A stretch of DNA of 64,000 nucleotides, taken from positions 1 through 64,000 of the forward strand of contig MU831556.1 of the NCBI GenBank assembly GCA_029204225.1, given 5' to 3'. The stretch is from Diphasiastrum complanatum (Eukaryota > Streptophyta > Lycopodiopsida > Lycopodiales > Lycopodiaceae). Positions 11,475-22,560 of the stretch are shown one piece after another (position 1 is the stretch's first letter; each line of letters starts with the position of its first letter). The position numbers and the translations under genes were made by a program. Under the pieces are notes generated by a model. That model was not told the DNA's origin. It ran no database searches and saw only the letters and a program-made list of their open reading frames with translations.

Positions 11475-12073
11475 GCACCGAACTATATGAAAAAAGTCGT
11501 CTTCATCGTATCTCTCCCATTGCAGTCACCAATGTACAACAGGGAACTATAAATTATCACTTTTTATTTCTCACATATGGGAGATTAAACACGCGTTAAA
11601 ATCAAAAGGCCCTTCTTCAAACATTTGGAGAGCAATGCGCTTTATAATGTGACCTAGCTGTATAACACACTATATATAATAAAGCTGACTTTAAATGCAG
11701 ATGACCCTGTATATTCTAACCATACCAGTGGCATTTCAGACTCATAGTCTTCTAATGGGAAGTTAAGTTTCTCGGTGTGACCAAGTTTAATTGCTGCCGT
11801 TTCATAATTCTTGAACCACAAAATAATTCTAACACATTAGCAGACCAACCAAGTTATGAACGATATTTAGGATGGTAATTTCATAAACCAGAAAGTCATT
11901 GAGAATCAGTTAACCGCCACCAGTTCACACAAACCTGGCTGCTGCTATCTCATTATGATAGGCACCTGCAAAGCAAAGTGGCCTCAAGAATAAGTCATTT
12001 CCGAGCATCCTTGAGGTCTTGTTTTTTAATGAGGTTGTATCAATCCATAAATTCATTGTCACAAAAATCATAC

Positions 12074-12135
12074 CAATGGAGAGCTGTCCTGTGTTAGCCA
12101 TTGCTCCAAAACGTTTGTTGCCTTTTCTTTTCCTG
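12074..12135 (-). pseudogene. Possible downstream exon (KATNVLEQWLTQDSSPL)
   Basis: On the minus strand, an AG-preceded segment reads GKEKATNVLEQWLTQDSSPL and ends before GT, as an exon would. Copy 1 (about 2995-3060) reads the same with two changes, and copy 3 (about 27860-27920) has an added stop. Retention of the frame in two of three copies, with mostly conservative changes, suggests a real ancestral exon. The family is unknown. It lies about 200 bp downstream of the AP2-like exon on the same strand. Confidence 0.3.
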
Positions 12136-12329
12136 TTATTGGAAAATGAAAAACCATATAAACTGGTTGCATTTCAATCATATGTAAGTAGCTTTGTGAA
12201 GAAAATAAAAAACGCTCGATCTTACCAAAAATAAATCAAATTTGCTCAGGCCATAGCTACAGATCACTTTCGTTCTAAGAGACTTTACATGTAAATAGCT
12301 TTACAAATGTCATCGATTTTTCACAATAA

Positions 12330-12452
12330 TTATTTTTCAAAGAATTCATGTAATCCGGCGGAACATATTGTCTTTCCATACCAGATATTTGCTTCCCATC
12401 TTCCCATTCGCAATCTGTGATAAACACCTCTAAACTTTTTCCTCACTGCCAT
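12330..12452 (-). pseudogene. AP2/ERF-like exon, copy 2 (best preserved frame)
   Basis: From the ATG at 12452 the minus strand is open for 40 codons: MAVRKKFRGVYHRLRMGRWE, then ANIWYGKTICSAG and a stop. The FRGVYH...GRWEA-IW spacing matches the first beta-strands of the AP2/ERF DNA-binding domain. The usual ...LG-F/Y-D--E-AA-AYD half that should follow is missing, either on another exon or lost. A splice-acceptor-like TTTTTTCTCAG lies about 80 bp upstream, and the heat-shock-element pair about 315-350 bp upstream. Two further short segments with splice-like borders lie downstream. It is a pseudogene fragment. The AP2 assignment rests on motif reading across three copies. Confidence 0.55.
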
Positions 12453-12764
12453 AGCTGCCCGTGAATTTCACTCCCACGTAGAGTTAACCGGCAAAATTGA
12501 CGTAGAGGATTGCGATTGCCTGAGAAAAAATTACTTGTAGTTGAAATTTACAATGAAGCAGCACGATAGCTAACTGTGATATGAAGTATGAAAAATCGGA
12601 GCTAGCATGGAAGCAAACGTATGAGATAGAACGTCACCCGAGTTAGACAAAATGGGTTTTCTAAAATTTTATTGGTCCACGTATTTGATGGGCAGTTGAA
12701 ATTCAGTTCAAGTGAGGATGAAGGGAAAACACGTGCATTTTAGAGAGACTGAACACGAGCTTTC

Positions 12765-12800
12765 AGAAACTTCTGAAAACTACTAGAAACTTCTGGAAAG
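12765..12800. promoter_or_regulatory. Tandem heat-shock-element-like sites, unit B copy 2
   Basis: Two GAA-TTC-GAA arrays lie 20 bp apart. The upstream one (12765-12780) has decayed to GAAacTTCtgAAA, and the second (12785-12800) is perfect. They lie between the AP2-like exon and the CT-rich tract on the minus strand, where a promoter or leader would be. Confidence 0.5.
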
Positions 12801-13028
12801 CAAACTTTCCACAGAGTGCGCGCAAGCGATGGATCGAGAGACAAGAATGTGAGTTTGAGAGAGGGAGTTGAGAGATGGAGAGAGGAGAAAATGTGTCTTC
12901 TTGTGGATTGGGAAAGGTTGCTTTGATGAGATAGGAGGAAATTAAACACACTCTCTAATTCATTTTAATGTATCGTGTTTGCATATAAGCGTATGATTTA
13001 TTTTGATTCATATTTGCTTTCCCGTCTC

Positions 13029-13032
<4 letters not shown>

Positions 13033-13101
<69 letters not shown>
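13033..13101. repeat. (GA)34 microsatellite
   Basis: An uninterrupted GA run of about 69 bp. On the minus strand it is a (TC)n tract upstream of the putative AP2-like gene start, a common place for such tracts in plant promoters and leaders. Confidence 0.97.
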
Positions 13102-13103
<2 letters not shown>

Positions 13104-13312
13104 GCACCAAAGATGCCTTTGATGCTTACAATTCAAATGCTGGGGACTGGCTGCTACAGTCCTTACAAATTGCTAAATAATTTGCCCTTTACTCTGGAGC
13201 TGGATTGAACGATCGTCAAGGACATATGCTGCCATGCTATTGATTGATGAGGGTTTTAGAGGTGGGAGGTGGCAGTAGTAATCTGAAGCAATAACCCAGT
13301 TACAAACGCGAT

Positions 13313-13369
13313 GAGAGAGAGAGAGAGAGAGGTCAATGCGATTGAGAGACTAAGAGGACACGAGTGAGT

Positions 13370-13424
<55 letters not shown>
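13313..13424. repeat. GA-rich interrupted microsatellite
   Basis: GA runs at 13313-13331 and about 13373-13424 are joined by a short GAGT-containing piece. It is orthologous in position to 4174-4257 and 29087-29145. Confidence 0.9.
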
Positions 13425-13425
<1 letters not shown>

Positions 13426-14081
13426 AGGTTGCAGAACGTAAGAGGAGAGAAGATTTGAGAGAGCGGGGAGATATTGAAGATTTAGGGTATTTAAGATTAG
13501 GGTTTTTTTGTAGGCCAGCTATCTGAAATGTGAATTAATAAAATTGATTTCAATCATTATGAGATCTCTGGCTCTCTCTCTCTCTCTCAAATAATTTGGG
13601 ATTTCTTACTAATTATCACTTAGATTACATACACAATAGGAGTCATGTAGTCCTAAATATTACTCCTTAAACCTAATGGAATCACCATGCTCAATAATTC
13701 TCACCATTTCTCACAATTAACTAGAATCGAAGCAAAGAAACACAAACATAACTATTTGAAGAGCTATGAGCATTTGATAACAAGGTATGATTCAGACCCT
13801 ATTGATGTTGAGAGCTAACATAAAGTACAGCTTGCTTTTCCTGCAACATTTTCGTATGAAATCAATCGTCTTGGATCCTTCTTGGATAATAAGAAAGCAA
13901 GTTGACTAGTCATATATGGCCTAGAAACATGATTACAGTTTAAAGAGTATGGATTGAAGTGGCTAATATCTTAAAAATCAACACTTTTAGGCTAGAAGGG
14001 ATTTTCAAAATTCTCACCATCTCCAGCTCTTCCAAGAGAATATTTACAAGTGTGAGTAGAAAGGGAAACTTGATTTTTCTA

Positions 14082-14332
14082 AGTTAAAATAACAATGATC
14101 GACTTATACAATGCTTTCCTATTTCGACGGCACCACGTGTGCTTAGTTCTAGAGTTATCGGGCCATCTTTCTTCTACAAGCCTTTTGAGTGTTTTTAAGG
14201 AACTCATCTTTGTACTTACTTGTAGTTCTGGAATATACAGTTTGAAGAGAGAAATTCTATATTCTTGTTGCACTTGACGTTGTGCTGTGGTGATTGATCT
14301 GGTCGGGTGCTTTCAATTGTGTTTTATTAACT
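14082..14332 (+). repeat. 5' LTR of AG...CT Copia element
   Basis: This is a 251-bp LTR with the six-base terminal inverted repeat AGTTAA/TTAACT. Its right edge is fixed by the primer-binding site that starts at the very next base. It carries a 6-bp tract (GTACTT region) absent from the 3' copy. Confidence 0.93.
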
Positions 14333-14346
14333 TGGTATCAGAGCCC
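14333..14346 (+). other. Primer-binding site (initiator Met tRNA)
   Basis: TGGTATCAGAGCCC is the classic plant LTR-retrotransposon minus-strand primer site, complementary to the 3' end of initiator methionine tRNA. It abuts the 5' LTR without a spacer. Confidence 0.95.
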
Positions 14347-15566
14347 TTGGTGGCTGGAATCACCAGACAAGAGCAGAGAGCTGCGAATTCACGATGGTTT
14401 GTTGGCAAGGAAGCACAAAACCGAGTCTGTGGAGATTCGTGGAACGTCTCAAAACTGTAAAAAGGATTTAGAGACAGGGAATTGTTGGTTGAATTAAAAA
14501 GCAAGCAAGTTTGAAGCTAAAAAATTCTTCTGGAGGGTTGCTTGGCATTTGTGATTGGTTTGAATCCAATCGAATACCGTTTGAAGAGCGGTTTGGAGCA
14601 GAAGATAACCTACAGTAGGACGACCTCAGTCAGCTAGGAGCTGCAAAGGAAATCTCGGGGAAAGCCTGAGTAAAGCTCAGTATATTCTTCTCTTCAAAAT
14701 TGTTAGGGTTTCAAGAGACAAAATCAAAGATATCTCCTTGTAGGAGGACATTTTCAAAGCTGTGAAAGTAGGAAGGCCGCGACTGGCTGTGGAGGAGGAA
14801 GGCAACTAGTGCGATTAATGAGGAGCTGCCATAGCCCATGAAGGAGTGAGAAAACTCCATCGCTGATAGAGAGAGAAGGAGGAGAGGTCGCGAGAGCTGT
14901 CGCGCGCTCAGTCGTGATCACCAGCTAGCCGCCCGAAGTGTTCAGTACTTCGAGGGCCTTTGATCAACGCACAAATGCGTTGACAACCGTCTGATCTTGA
15001 TTCATACAGATCAACGATGGTCATTTCACAATGGGTGGGTCGTTAGATCTAAAGGATCCGTTTGATTGAAGTGAAAAAGTCTGAAGGGGTCTAAAGTGCA
15101 AAGTGCATTCCAACTTCATTAAAAATCTTCAAACTGAAAAAATTGTTGGGTCCCAAGTCTTTGAAGGGTGAAGTTTCTTTACAGTGAAGAAACAGTTCAA
15201 AAACCCAAATTGCCCTTATTTTCACCTCCTTTAGCCTATTTTGACCAAACGAAAGGCTATAGCCTCCAAACGAAGGGCACCCTGACTGTACCTGCAAGTA
15301 CGGTACACCAAAACATAGTGGTTGCCATGGAGAAAGTGTTTGAAGTGCGCCAAAAGTGATTACACCATTCTACTGGGCAAGAAGCTGAGAGTTGGTGACG
15401 TGAAGCATTTTGGAAAACAACGCCAGTTTTGCTTTCAATTTGGCGAAAGAGCGGCGGGTGGCATGGTAAGCTCAAAATTGCAGGTCATTATTATCTATTT
15501 CTGACATCACGGTTGGCTCTAGCATACACTTTATAGCCTACAGGTGAAGTTTTAAGCAGTTCGGAG
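14347..15566 (+). other. Untranslated leader of the AG...CT Copia element
   Basis: About 1.2 kb lie between the primer-binding site and the gag ATG. Short open frames are present on both strands but none resembles a protein. A packaging signal would be expected here and cannot be recognised by eye. Confidence 0.7.
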
Positions 15567-15850
15567 ATGGCAAACATCCATGAGGCCATTTTAAGTGATG
15601 CAAGCAAACTTGATGGGGCTTTTAACTACAACATCTGGAAATTCAAAATGAAGAGAATTTTGATGGAAAAAGAGTTGTGGGAAATCGTGACAGGTATTGA
15701 AGTCTGACCAAATACCACTCCAGGTGACATAAGGGCCTTTGATAAAAAGTCATAGAGAGCATTATCCTTGATCAATCTTTCAGTGAAAGACCATGTGATC
15801 ACTCACATAAGTGATGCCACAACAGCTAGGGGAGCTTAGAAGCTCTTAGA
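15567..15850 (+). pseudogene. gag N-terminus (broken)
   Basis: From the ATG at 15567 the frame reads MANIHEAILSDASKLDGAFN and a W-K-F-K-M segment typical of Copia gag. It then meets TGA at 15705 and TAG codons near 15770 and 15837. A one-base deletion at about 15850 moves the remaining gag into the frame that is open from 15851. The stop near 15837 lies at an expected tryptophan, consistent with a G-to-A change of a methylated silent copy. Confidence 0.85.
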
Positions 15851-17665
15851 ATGCAATTTCAAACTTGCAATCTAGCTCGAGCCATGTTTTTGAAGTCGAG
15901 ATTGAACACAGTAAGGATGGAAGAAAATGAATCAGTGGGATCCTTCTTCACCAGGATAAAGGAGCTGAGAGATCAACTTGTGGCAATTGGAGAACCAATC
16001 AGAGATATTGAATTGGTACATATCATAATTAGCGGTGTCTCGGAAGGGCTACAGATGTTTGTGAGTGGCATTGCTTCGAGGGAGAGGTTGCCTACTTTTA
16101 AAGACTTCCACAGAATCATGTTGCAAGAAGAGCAGCGTTGCGAAGTGGTGAAGTCAAGACAAACTCCACAGGAGGATCAAGCCTTGCTTGCTAAAGGCAA
16201 GCAGAAAGGATGGAAAATGATTCCTAAGAAATCCAAGGATGATGATGACAAAGGAGAATCGTCTTCAAAAGGAAAAAAGAAGAAGAAAGAAAAATGTTAC
16301 TATTGCCACAAATCGGGCCATTGGGCACGCGAGTGTTATAAGAAGAAAGCAGACATAAAGGCAGGAAAAGTGACTCAACAAGGAAACATTGCTGAAGATG
16401 ATGAGACAAGTGTTTTCTCATCGACATTCTCATCCCAAGTTGATGATGGTGTCAGATGGTTCATAGATTCAGGTGCCACAAGGCATATGACTGGAAAACG
16501 TGATTGGTTTGAAAAGTTCTCACCAATCCATGATGGGGATAAGGTCGCTCAAGCCAATGGAGAGGAATGCCAGATACATGGTGTGGGCAATGCACCTGTG
16601 CAATTTCTAGATGGCAAAACTAAAAATATCCCTAATGTACTTTATGTTCCTGGACTCAAAAAGAGTTTGCTTTCTGTTGGTGTAATGGCAAATCAACATT
16701 TTAAAGTTGAATTTATCAAGGATGGATGCCTTATGAAGGATACGAACCATAACCACAAAGTGGTGGCGAAGGGTTATAGAGATAGTAACTGTGGCCTTTA
16801 TAAATTGGATGCTACAAAACCAGGTGAATATGGTTTGGCCATCTCAACAACATCTCAATCCAAGTTATGGCATAGAAGACTTGGTCATTTGAACTATGGG
16901 AGCTTGAAATTGATGGCGAAACTGAAGATGGTAATAGGCTTACCAGCATTGCAGGATGATCACCATGCAATATATGAAGGATGCATCATGGAAAAGCATC
17001 ACAAAGAGACATTCAAGAAACGTGGAGCTGCAAGAGCAAAGAAACCCCTGGAACTAGTTCACAGTGACCTGTGCAGTCCTATGAAGACCATGTCATTGGG
17101 GAAAGCATATTATTTTATGACTTTCATAGATGATTACTCGAGAAGGACATGGATTTATTTCTTGAAGAAGAAATCTGATGCTTTTGCTTGTTTCAAGGAG
17201 TTCAAAACTATGGTAGAGAACCAACTAGAGGCACGCATAAAAGTGCTAAGATCTGATAGAGGGGGTGAATATAAATCTGATGATTTTGAAGACTTTTGCA
17301 AAGAACATGGCATTAAAAGACAATTCACACAGTCACACACGCCGCATAGTAATGGTGTAGCTGAACGGAAAAACAGAACTATTATGGAGAGTGCACACTC
17401 CATGATGAAGCAAATGGGCTTGACCGATTCACTTTGGTCGGAAGCGTGCAGTGCGGCAATGTTCTTGCAAAACAGGAGCCCTACAGTTGCGGTTCCAAAT
17501 GTGACTCCTGAAGAAGCATTTACTGGAATAAAGCCAAAAATCGACAAATTTCGTGTCATTGGATGTAAGGCCTATGTACATGTGCCAAAGGAGGAGCAAA
17601 AGAAACTTGATGCCAAAGCAATCAAGTGTATCTTCGTCGGTTATGATGAAAGAACAAAAGCTTAG
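15851..17665 (+). pseudogene. Copia gag-protease-integrase (604-codon open part)
   Basis: The open frame covers the C-terminal two thirds of gag, a CCHC zinc knuckle beginning at C149 (CYYCHKSGHWARECYKKK), the aspartic protease (D206 in FIDSGATRHMT), the pre-integrase zinc region (LWHRRLGH) and the integrase core. The catalytic triad is D406, D469 and E505, with the standard 35-residue last spacing. In the pre-integrase finger the first cysteine of the CxxC pair reads Y (IYEGC), so the HHCC finger is damaged. The frame ends at a premature TAG (17663) after GYDERTKA. The N-terminal start is internal to gag, not a true initiation site. Confidence 0.93.
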
Positions 17666-17689
17666 GTGTTTTGAACAAGATTCACATTA

Positions 17690-18324
17690 GCAAAGATGTG
17701 ATCTTTGATTAAACGCATAGGTATGAAGATGAAGACCATGCAAAAGGTGAAAGCATCAAGAGACTTCCCACAATTATGGAGGAAGAAAATGATGAAGATG
17801 CTCCACAAAATGATGCACGTGAGGACGAAAGTCGAGAAGGCGAATATGAAAGAACACCACCTATTCAAGAGCCTAGGGGGAGGTACTTGCCAATAGGAGC
17901 AATGAAGGAGAAACCGGTTGGAAGTAAGAGACATTACTTGGACACTCCTTGGGATACCTACTCTCCACATAGTGTATCACCTGAATCTAAGATATCAAAA
18001 TGGTATGAAAAGATCATGAAGGATGCAAAGCTAAATCAAACAGGATCTAGCACACAAAGTGAAGTGAGAAGATCAACACGGGAAAGGAAGTCTCCCGATC
18101 GTTATCATGTGAACGATGCCCTAATGACTGACATTTTGAAGTGTCGAGAGCCATCAACCTTTGATGAGACAAAAGATCACAAAGAGTGGCAAAGGGCAAT
18201 GGAAGAAGAGATAGAATCCATCCAAAGACATGACACATGGGAGTTAGTTGATCTACCACTTGGAAAGAAACCCATTGATAACAAATGGGTGTTTAGAACA
18301 AAGTTTCATGCGGATGGCACATAG
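17690..18324 (+). pseudogene. Copia pol linker and RT N-terminus (broken)
   Basis: After the integrase stop the frame shifts. From 17776 it is open through an acidic linker, the RSTRERKSPDRYH motif that precedes Copia RT, and the RT start EWQRAMEEEIESI...DTWELVDLP...NKWVFRTK. It stops at 18322 through another frameshift next to the expected K-x-K-A-R-L-V block. Confidence 0.88.
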
Positions 18325-19670
18325 CAAAGTATAAGGCACACCTAGTAGTGAAGGGTTATGAGAAAAGCAAAGGAATTGACTATGAAGAAACATTTGCTCT
18401 AGTGGCTAAGTGGACTACGCTATGCCTTATCATTGCCTTAGCATCTCATTTTGGGTATCCATCAAATGGATGTGAAGTCTGCTTTTTTGAATGGTGACTT
18501 AGAAGAAGTTTACATGGTCCAACCGCAGGGCTTCATGGCAAAAGGGCAAGAACAGAAAGTATGTAACTATGCAAAGCACTTTATGGCCTTAAACAAGCGC
18601 CACACGCATGGTATGGACGCATCGATAGTTACTTTCTTTCACATGGACTTGTAAGAACAAATTCAGATTCAAATCTTTATGTTCTTATAAATGATGATAG
18701 CATTGCCTTGATTGTACTTTACGTTGATGATATCATTATCACTGGCAATGATGAGAACCTTACTTGTTCTATCAAAGCCAACTTGTGCAAACAATTTGAG
18801 ATGACAAATTTAGACCTTATGCACTATTGCTTGGGTGTCGAAGTATGGCAAACTAGCAGTGATATCAGGTTATGTCAAAACAAGTATGTAGGCGAGATAT
18901 TGGAGAGATTTCACATGACAGAGTCCAAACCTTTCATCACCCCTTGCGAAGCTAGTAAGAAATTATCTCGTATTGATGATAGTGCACATGTTGATACTAC
19001 ACTATTTCATCAGCTAGTTGGAAGTTTAATATATCTTACAACTACACGTCCTGATATCTGCTACGCTATAAGTTTGACTAGCCAATTCATGTCATCACCC
19101 ACTTTGAACCATTGGAAAGCTACAAAAAGGACTTTGAGATATGTAAAAGGTACACCGAACCTTGGTCTAGTCTACAAAAGACAAAGTGTTTTACCTAAGT
19201 TGCAAGGTTATGTTGACGCTGATTGGGCTGGAAGTATAGATGATAGAAAGTCAACAACAGGTTATACCTTCAATTTTGGTAGCGGCTGTTTTTCATGGTC
19301 TAGCAAGAAGCAAGATACTATTTCTCTTTCTTCCACAGAAGCCGAATATAAAGCATTGAGTTCTGCTACCCAGGAAGCTATTTGGCTACGTAAGTTGTTA
19401 TGTGAGATTGGCATGAAGCTAGAAAGTCCCACTATTATTTTTTGTGACAGTCAAAGCGGAATACAATTGGCTAAAAATCCAATCTTTCATGCAAGGACAA
19501 AATATATTCAAGTAAAATATCACTTTGTGCGTGAAAAATTACAATCTAAAGACATTGGTATTGTACATTGTTCTACATTGTTACAAGTTGCTGATATATT
19601 TACAAAAGCTTTAAGTAAAGAAAAGTTTGAAACTTTTAGAGCTAAACTTGGCTTAGACCAAGTTACGTAA
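18325..19670 (+). pseudogene. Copia RT palm and RNase H (broken, then open from 18708)
   Basis: The 18325-18707 part reads GIDYEETFA, HQMDVKSAFLNGDLEE and MVQPQGF in alternating frames. From 18708 it is open to 19670 with LYVDDIIITGN (the polymerase YVDD), the C-terminal RT motifs and RNase H (VDADWAGSIDDRKSTTGY, SLSSTEAEYKAL, FCDSQSGIQLAKNP). It ends with the usual DIFTKALSKEKF block and TAA. No extra ORF follows before the poly-purine tract, so there is no env-like gene. Confidence 0.92.
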
Positions 19671-19750
19671 AAAGCTTTTACTTGTAATGCTATCATGGAG
19701 GTATGTTCCATGAATAGAGTACACTCTAAAATGAAAAGTGACGTTGATCA

Positions 19751-19761
19751 TTGAGGGAGAG
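19751..19761 (+). other. Poly-purine tract
   Basis: TTGAGGGAGAG lies directly before the 3' LTR start (AGTTAAAA at 19762), the position used to prime plus-strand DNA synthesis. Confidence 0.85.
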
Positions 19762-20005
19762 AGTTAAAATAGCAATGATTGACTTATACAGTGCTTTCCT
19801 ATTTTGACGGCACCATGTGTGCTTAGTTCTAGAGTTATCGGGCCATCTTTCTTTTACGACCCTTTGAGTGTTTTTAAGGAACTCATCTTTTTTTTTAGTT
19901 CTGGAATATACAGTTTTAAGAGAGTAATTATGTATTCTTGTTGCACTGGAAGTTGTGCTGTGGTGATTGATTCGGTCGGGTGCTTTCAATTGTGTTTTCT
20001 TAACT
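19762..20005 (+). repeat. 3' LTR of AG...CT Copia element
   Basis: This 244-bp LTR begins AGTTAA and ends TTAACT, followed at once by the TTCTA target duplication. The same non-TG/CA ends in both LTRs show that this is the real terminus and not random mutation of one end. Confidence 0.93.
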
Positions 20006-20445
20006 TTCTAGTGGTTGGAATAACATTCTCAACATCTTCTACTAGTCCAAATAGATCCCTATAAGCTTGTTTGTGTTATTCTTGTACTATTACTGCTTTG
20101 TTGGATGTAGCTAAGAAAACATATGAATTTTCAGCACATTGTTAAGGAGATGGAAAAAATTTGGTCATATTGGAAACAAACAACGATTGGATTTTAGCAA
20201 CTATTAACGACATCTTGCTTTCTATAAATCTTGAGATAAAAAACATATTGTTGTACGTATCATCACTACCTTTAGTAATAACGATTCGCTTCGCATCACC
20301 TGAAGATTTGCTCTGAAAGCAAAAGCTGTCTGCAAAAAAGGAGAATTAAAAACATTTTTAGCAGCCACAAAACCATGGAAATTATCTATTCATAACAAGG
20401 CCAAAGGAAATTTTGAATATTTATCACCACTGCATAATAACATAT
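20006..20445. repeat. Composite repeat unit B, copy 2, right part
   Basis: Unit B resumes with TTCTAGTGGTTGGAATAAC and runs to the Gypsy LTR, matching 4873-5386 and 29850-30300. Confidence 0.9.
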
Positions 20446-21645
20446 ACAAACCACCAGGTTTGACTCACAAAGTATCATGCAACCACAAAGCTCATACAGA
20501 GAGTCTACCACCATACTCTCGACCAACTGACTCGTCCCCAATCCAACTTGACCACAAGTGGACCACATGAGCGACATGGCTCAAACTGAGGAAATCTCAC
20601 TGCCACCATGAGACTTACATCCTCCATCTATCTAGGATGACATCCTATCAGACACTTACAAGTACAAACCTGTAAACCTGACATAAAAGCGCAGTTGAGG
20701 CTCAACCTGAGGAAATCTTACTGCCACCATAAGATTTCACCCTCACCAGATAGATAGCTAGTAGACAATGACAAGTCAATCAGCATAAATGACTACTTTG
20801 TTTTACTATAGCAAATGCACAACCACATAAAACTCCGACTTAGATCTAAACTCTCGTGACAAGGCAACATGCAAGCCCACACACACTCACGCAAACCAAC
20901 ACGAATAATAACACGTCAAATACATGACCAAGGCCTGCCCATAAGTGGTATCCCATCGTACCAACACCTGTGCCACCTGTAGATCCGCTGCTACACCACT
21001 GGTCACCAAATCAGGTCCTCAACCATGGCTTGCACCTGTACCAAGATGCTCTCACGTCCAAGCATATCCAACTGTCCAATAAGTTTTGAAAGCTGATCCC
21101 CACCCATTTCCCATGCACTAAGCACAAGAGTCTACCAAGGACTCAACGAATGAATGTAGACAAACCTCACCATAGGCTATACCTGAGTAGCTCGCCCATC
21201 TCCCAGAGATATTGATGATGATTTGCCTCTCCTACATCTCATGCAGTCTCAACTTCCCATACTTGACGTTGCCAACTCTAATTTGACCAGTATATAGGCC
21301 TCCCACCAAGGAGCCTATCTCCCCACAACATCCATCATAGCATCCAAGCCAAAGCAAATGCACTAGATCCACTATTGTGATGAACAACTCACCCATGATC
21401 CATAGCATATCAAGTAGGATATCTCCAGAACCCTATACCCTCCTGTACCATGTGAACTTGAAGTGAAGGTCTACTATTTCTAAGGTCCTGACATTAGAAG
21501 TTGTGACTTAAAACAAAGAACAAGTCATCAAAACACTGTTAAATAGAACTTGAAAAAGAACTCAAAAACTTAGGGAAGAGCTTTAACATTCAATCACAAA
21601 GTCATTCATTCAAGAGACTTGCTGAGGAGTCAAGATAGGGACTCA
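20446..21645 (-). repeat. Gypsy LTR (unit C, copy 2), 3' LTR of the minus-strand chromovirus
   Basis: About 1.2 kb, repeated at 30301-31495 and inverted at 33081-34067, with a truncated copy at 5387-6020. On the minus strand it starts at TGAGTCCC immediately after a long poly-G tract, as expected for a 3' LTR, and runs away from the decayed gag-pol at 22.5-26.1 kb. Its far end, at the unit B junction, does not show a clear CA terminus or target duplication, so that edge is approximate. Confidence 0.8.
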
Positions 21646-21666
21646 CCCCCCCCCCCCCCCCCCCCC
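21646..21666 (-). other. Poly-G tract at the poly-purine position
   Basis: Twenty-one C on the plus strand (21 G in element orientation) lie directly before the LTR. Equivalent runs lie at 31496-31506 (C) and 33071-33079 (G), so a G-run poly-purine tract is a family trait. The exact length here could be a sequencing or assembly artefact. Confidence 0.7.
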
Positions 21667-22560
21667 GCGAAGGATTTTTCTTTTAAAATTATGCAATATC
21701 AATTGGCCCAAGGCCAATTACATATAGAGTGGTTTTGGGAAGATGGATTCTTAGATCTTTACATCAACCAGAAGTTTACAAATTATGGATCTTAAAGGTA
21801 GTGTTGATACGTGCAGTGTTGTGCGTTTCATCTCAAGATTTATATTGATAAGGATAGAAGGTAGGTAGCCTAACATTCAATGTTAGTCACTTTTAAGTTG
21901 AATATTTCTTTGTGTACAACATTGGGATCCACCCAAGTGTTTTTCATGTCATAAAAAAGGCTTTGAATATGTCCATCTTACCTTGCATAATTTTCATCAG
22001 TTCCTAGGCCTTTTCTTCTATTGGTTGCCCATCCCCAATCATAGTGGAGTGTGACACAAAGGGTGATCAGTCCTTTGGTTTCTTCTCCCAGTCTTTATAG
22101 ACTTGAGTGAGCCTGCTTTATAGACTCGAGTGAGCCTTCTTCAGGTACCGTCTTTAAGCTTTAAGAAGCTTCTTTGGATTCTTTCTTCAGGTACTCTTCT
22201 TAGTACCTGCACATACCCTTAGGAAAAGGTTAGAAGCCATACCATCAAATGGTTCATCACTAGATTCTATTTCTTGAACCTGCATATCACATTGTTAGCA
22301 TTGCTCTACAGTTTCATTTATTGTCTTCAAGTAATGATACTTGCACTCATAATTCATCAGTTAGAGTAATAAGCTCTAATACTCAAAATATGTTTCATAC
22401 AAAAAGAATGGAAGACTGGATAGCCTTTATTTCCTGGTCAATTTGGTCTATACAATTTTACATTCCCTCCGACGCATTAAGCATTGTCCTCAACGGACAT
22501 TTCTCAAATAAACATTTAAAATTTCTGGATACTCTTGGAAGAATTCTTCTTCCATCCGTC
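21667..22560 (-). other. Chromovirus 3' untranslated region with a filler junction
   Basis: The part from about 21835 to 22560 is the reverse complement of 41097-41780, the 3' flank of the chromodomain ORF. The part 21690-21790 repeats 31520-31640. Between them, about 21794-21836 is a reverse-oriented scrap of the unit A/B tail (TGTTGATACGTGCAGTGTTG), marking a rearrangement. No gene is present; a small open frame at 22321-22572 on the plus strand is a shadow. Confidence 0.7.

Larger units (their letters stand above)
11401..14081. repeat. Composite repeat unit B, copy 2, left part
   Basis: This is the left portion of the second B unit, interrupted at 14081 by a Copia insertion. The last five bases, TTCTA, recur right after the element at 20006-20010 as its target-site duplication, and the unit then resumes. 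Copies 1 and 3 are uninterrupted at this point (GATTTTTCTAGTGG... near 4873). Confidence 0.9.
14082..20005 (+). mobile_element. Copia LTR retrotransposon with AG...CT termini (degenerate)
   Basis: This is a complete but dead Copia element of about 5.9 kb. The order is 5' LTR (14082-14332), tRNA-Met primer-binding site, gag, zinc knuckle, protease, integrase, RT, RNase H, poly-purine tract and 3' LTR (19762-20005). The 5-bp target duplication TTCTA flanks it (14077-14081 and 20006-20010), and the uninterrupted site is visible in unit B copies 1 and 3. The LTRs begin AGTTAA and end TTAACT instead of TG...CA. They differ at about 18 positions plus indels over about 244 bp, so the insertion is old. 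The polyprotein is broken by at least three stops and several frameshifts. Confidence 0.95.
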
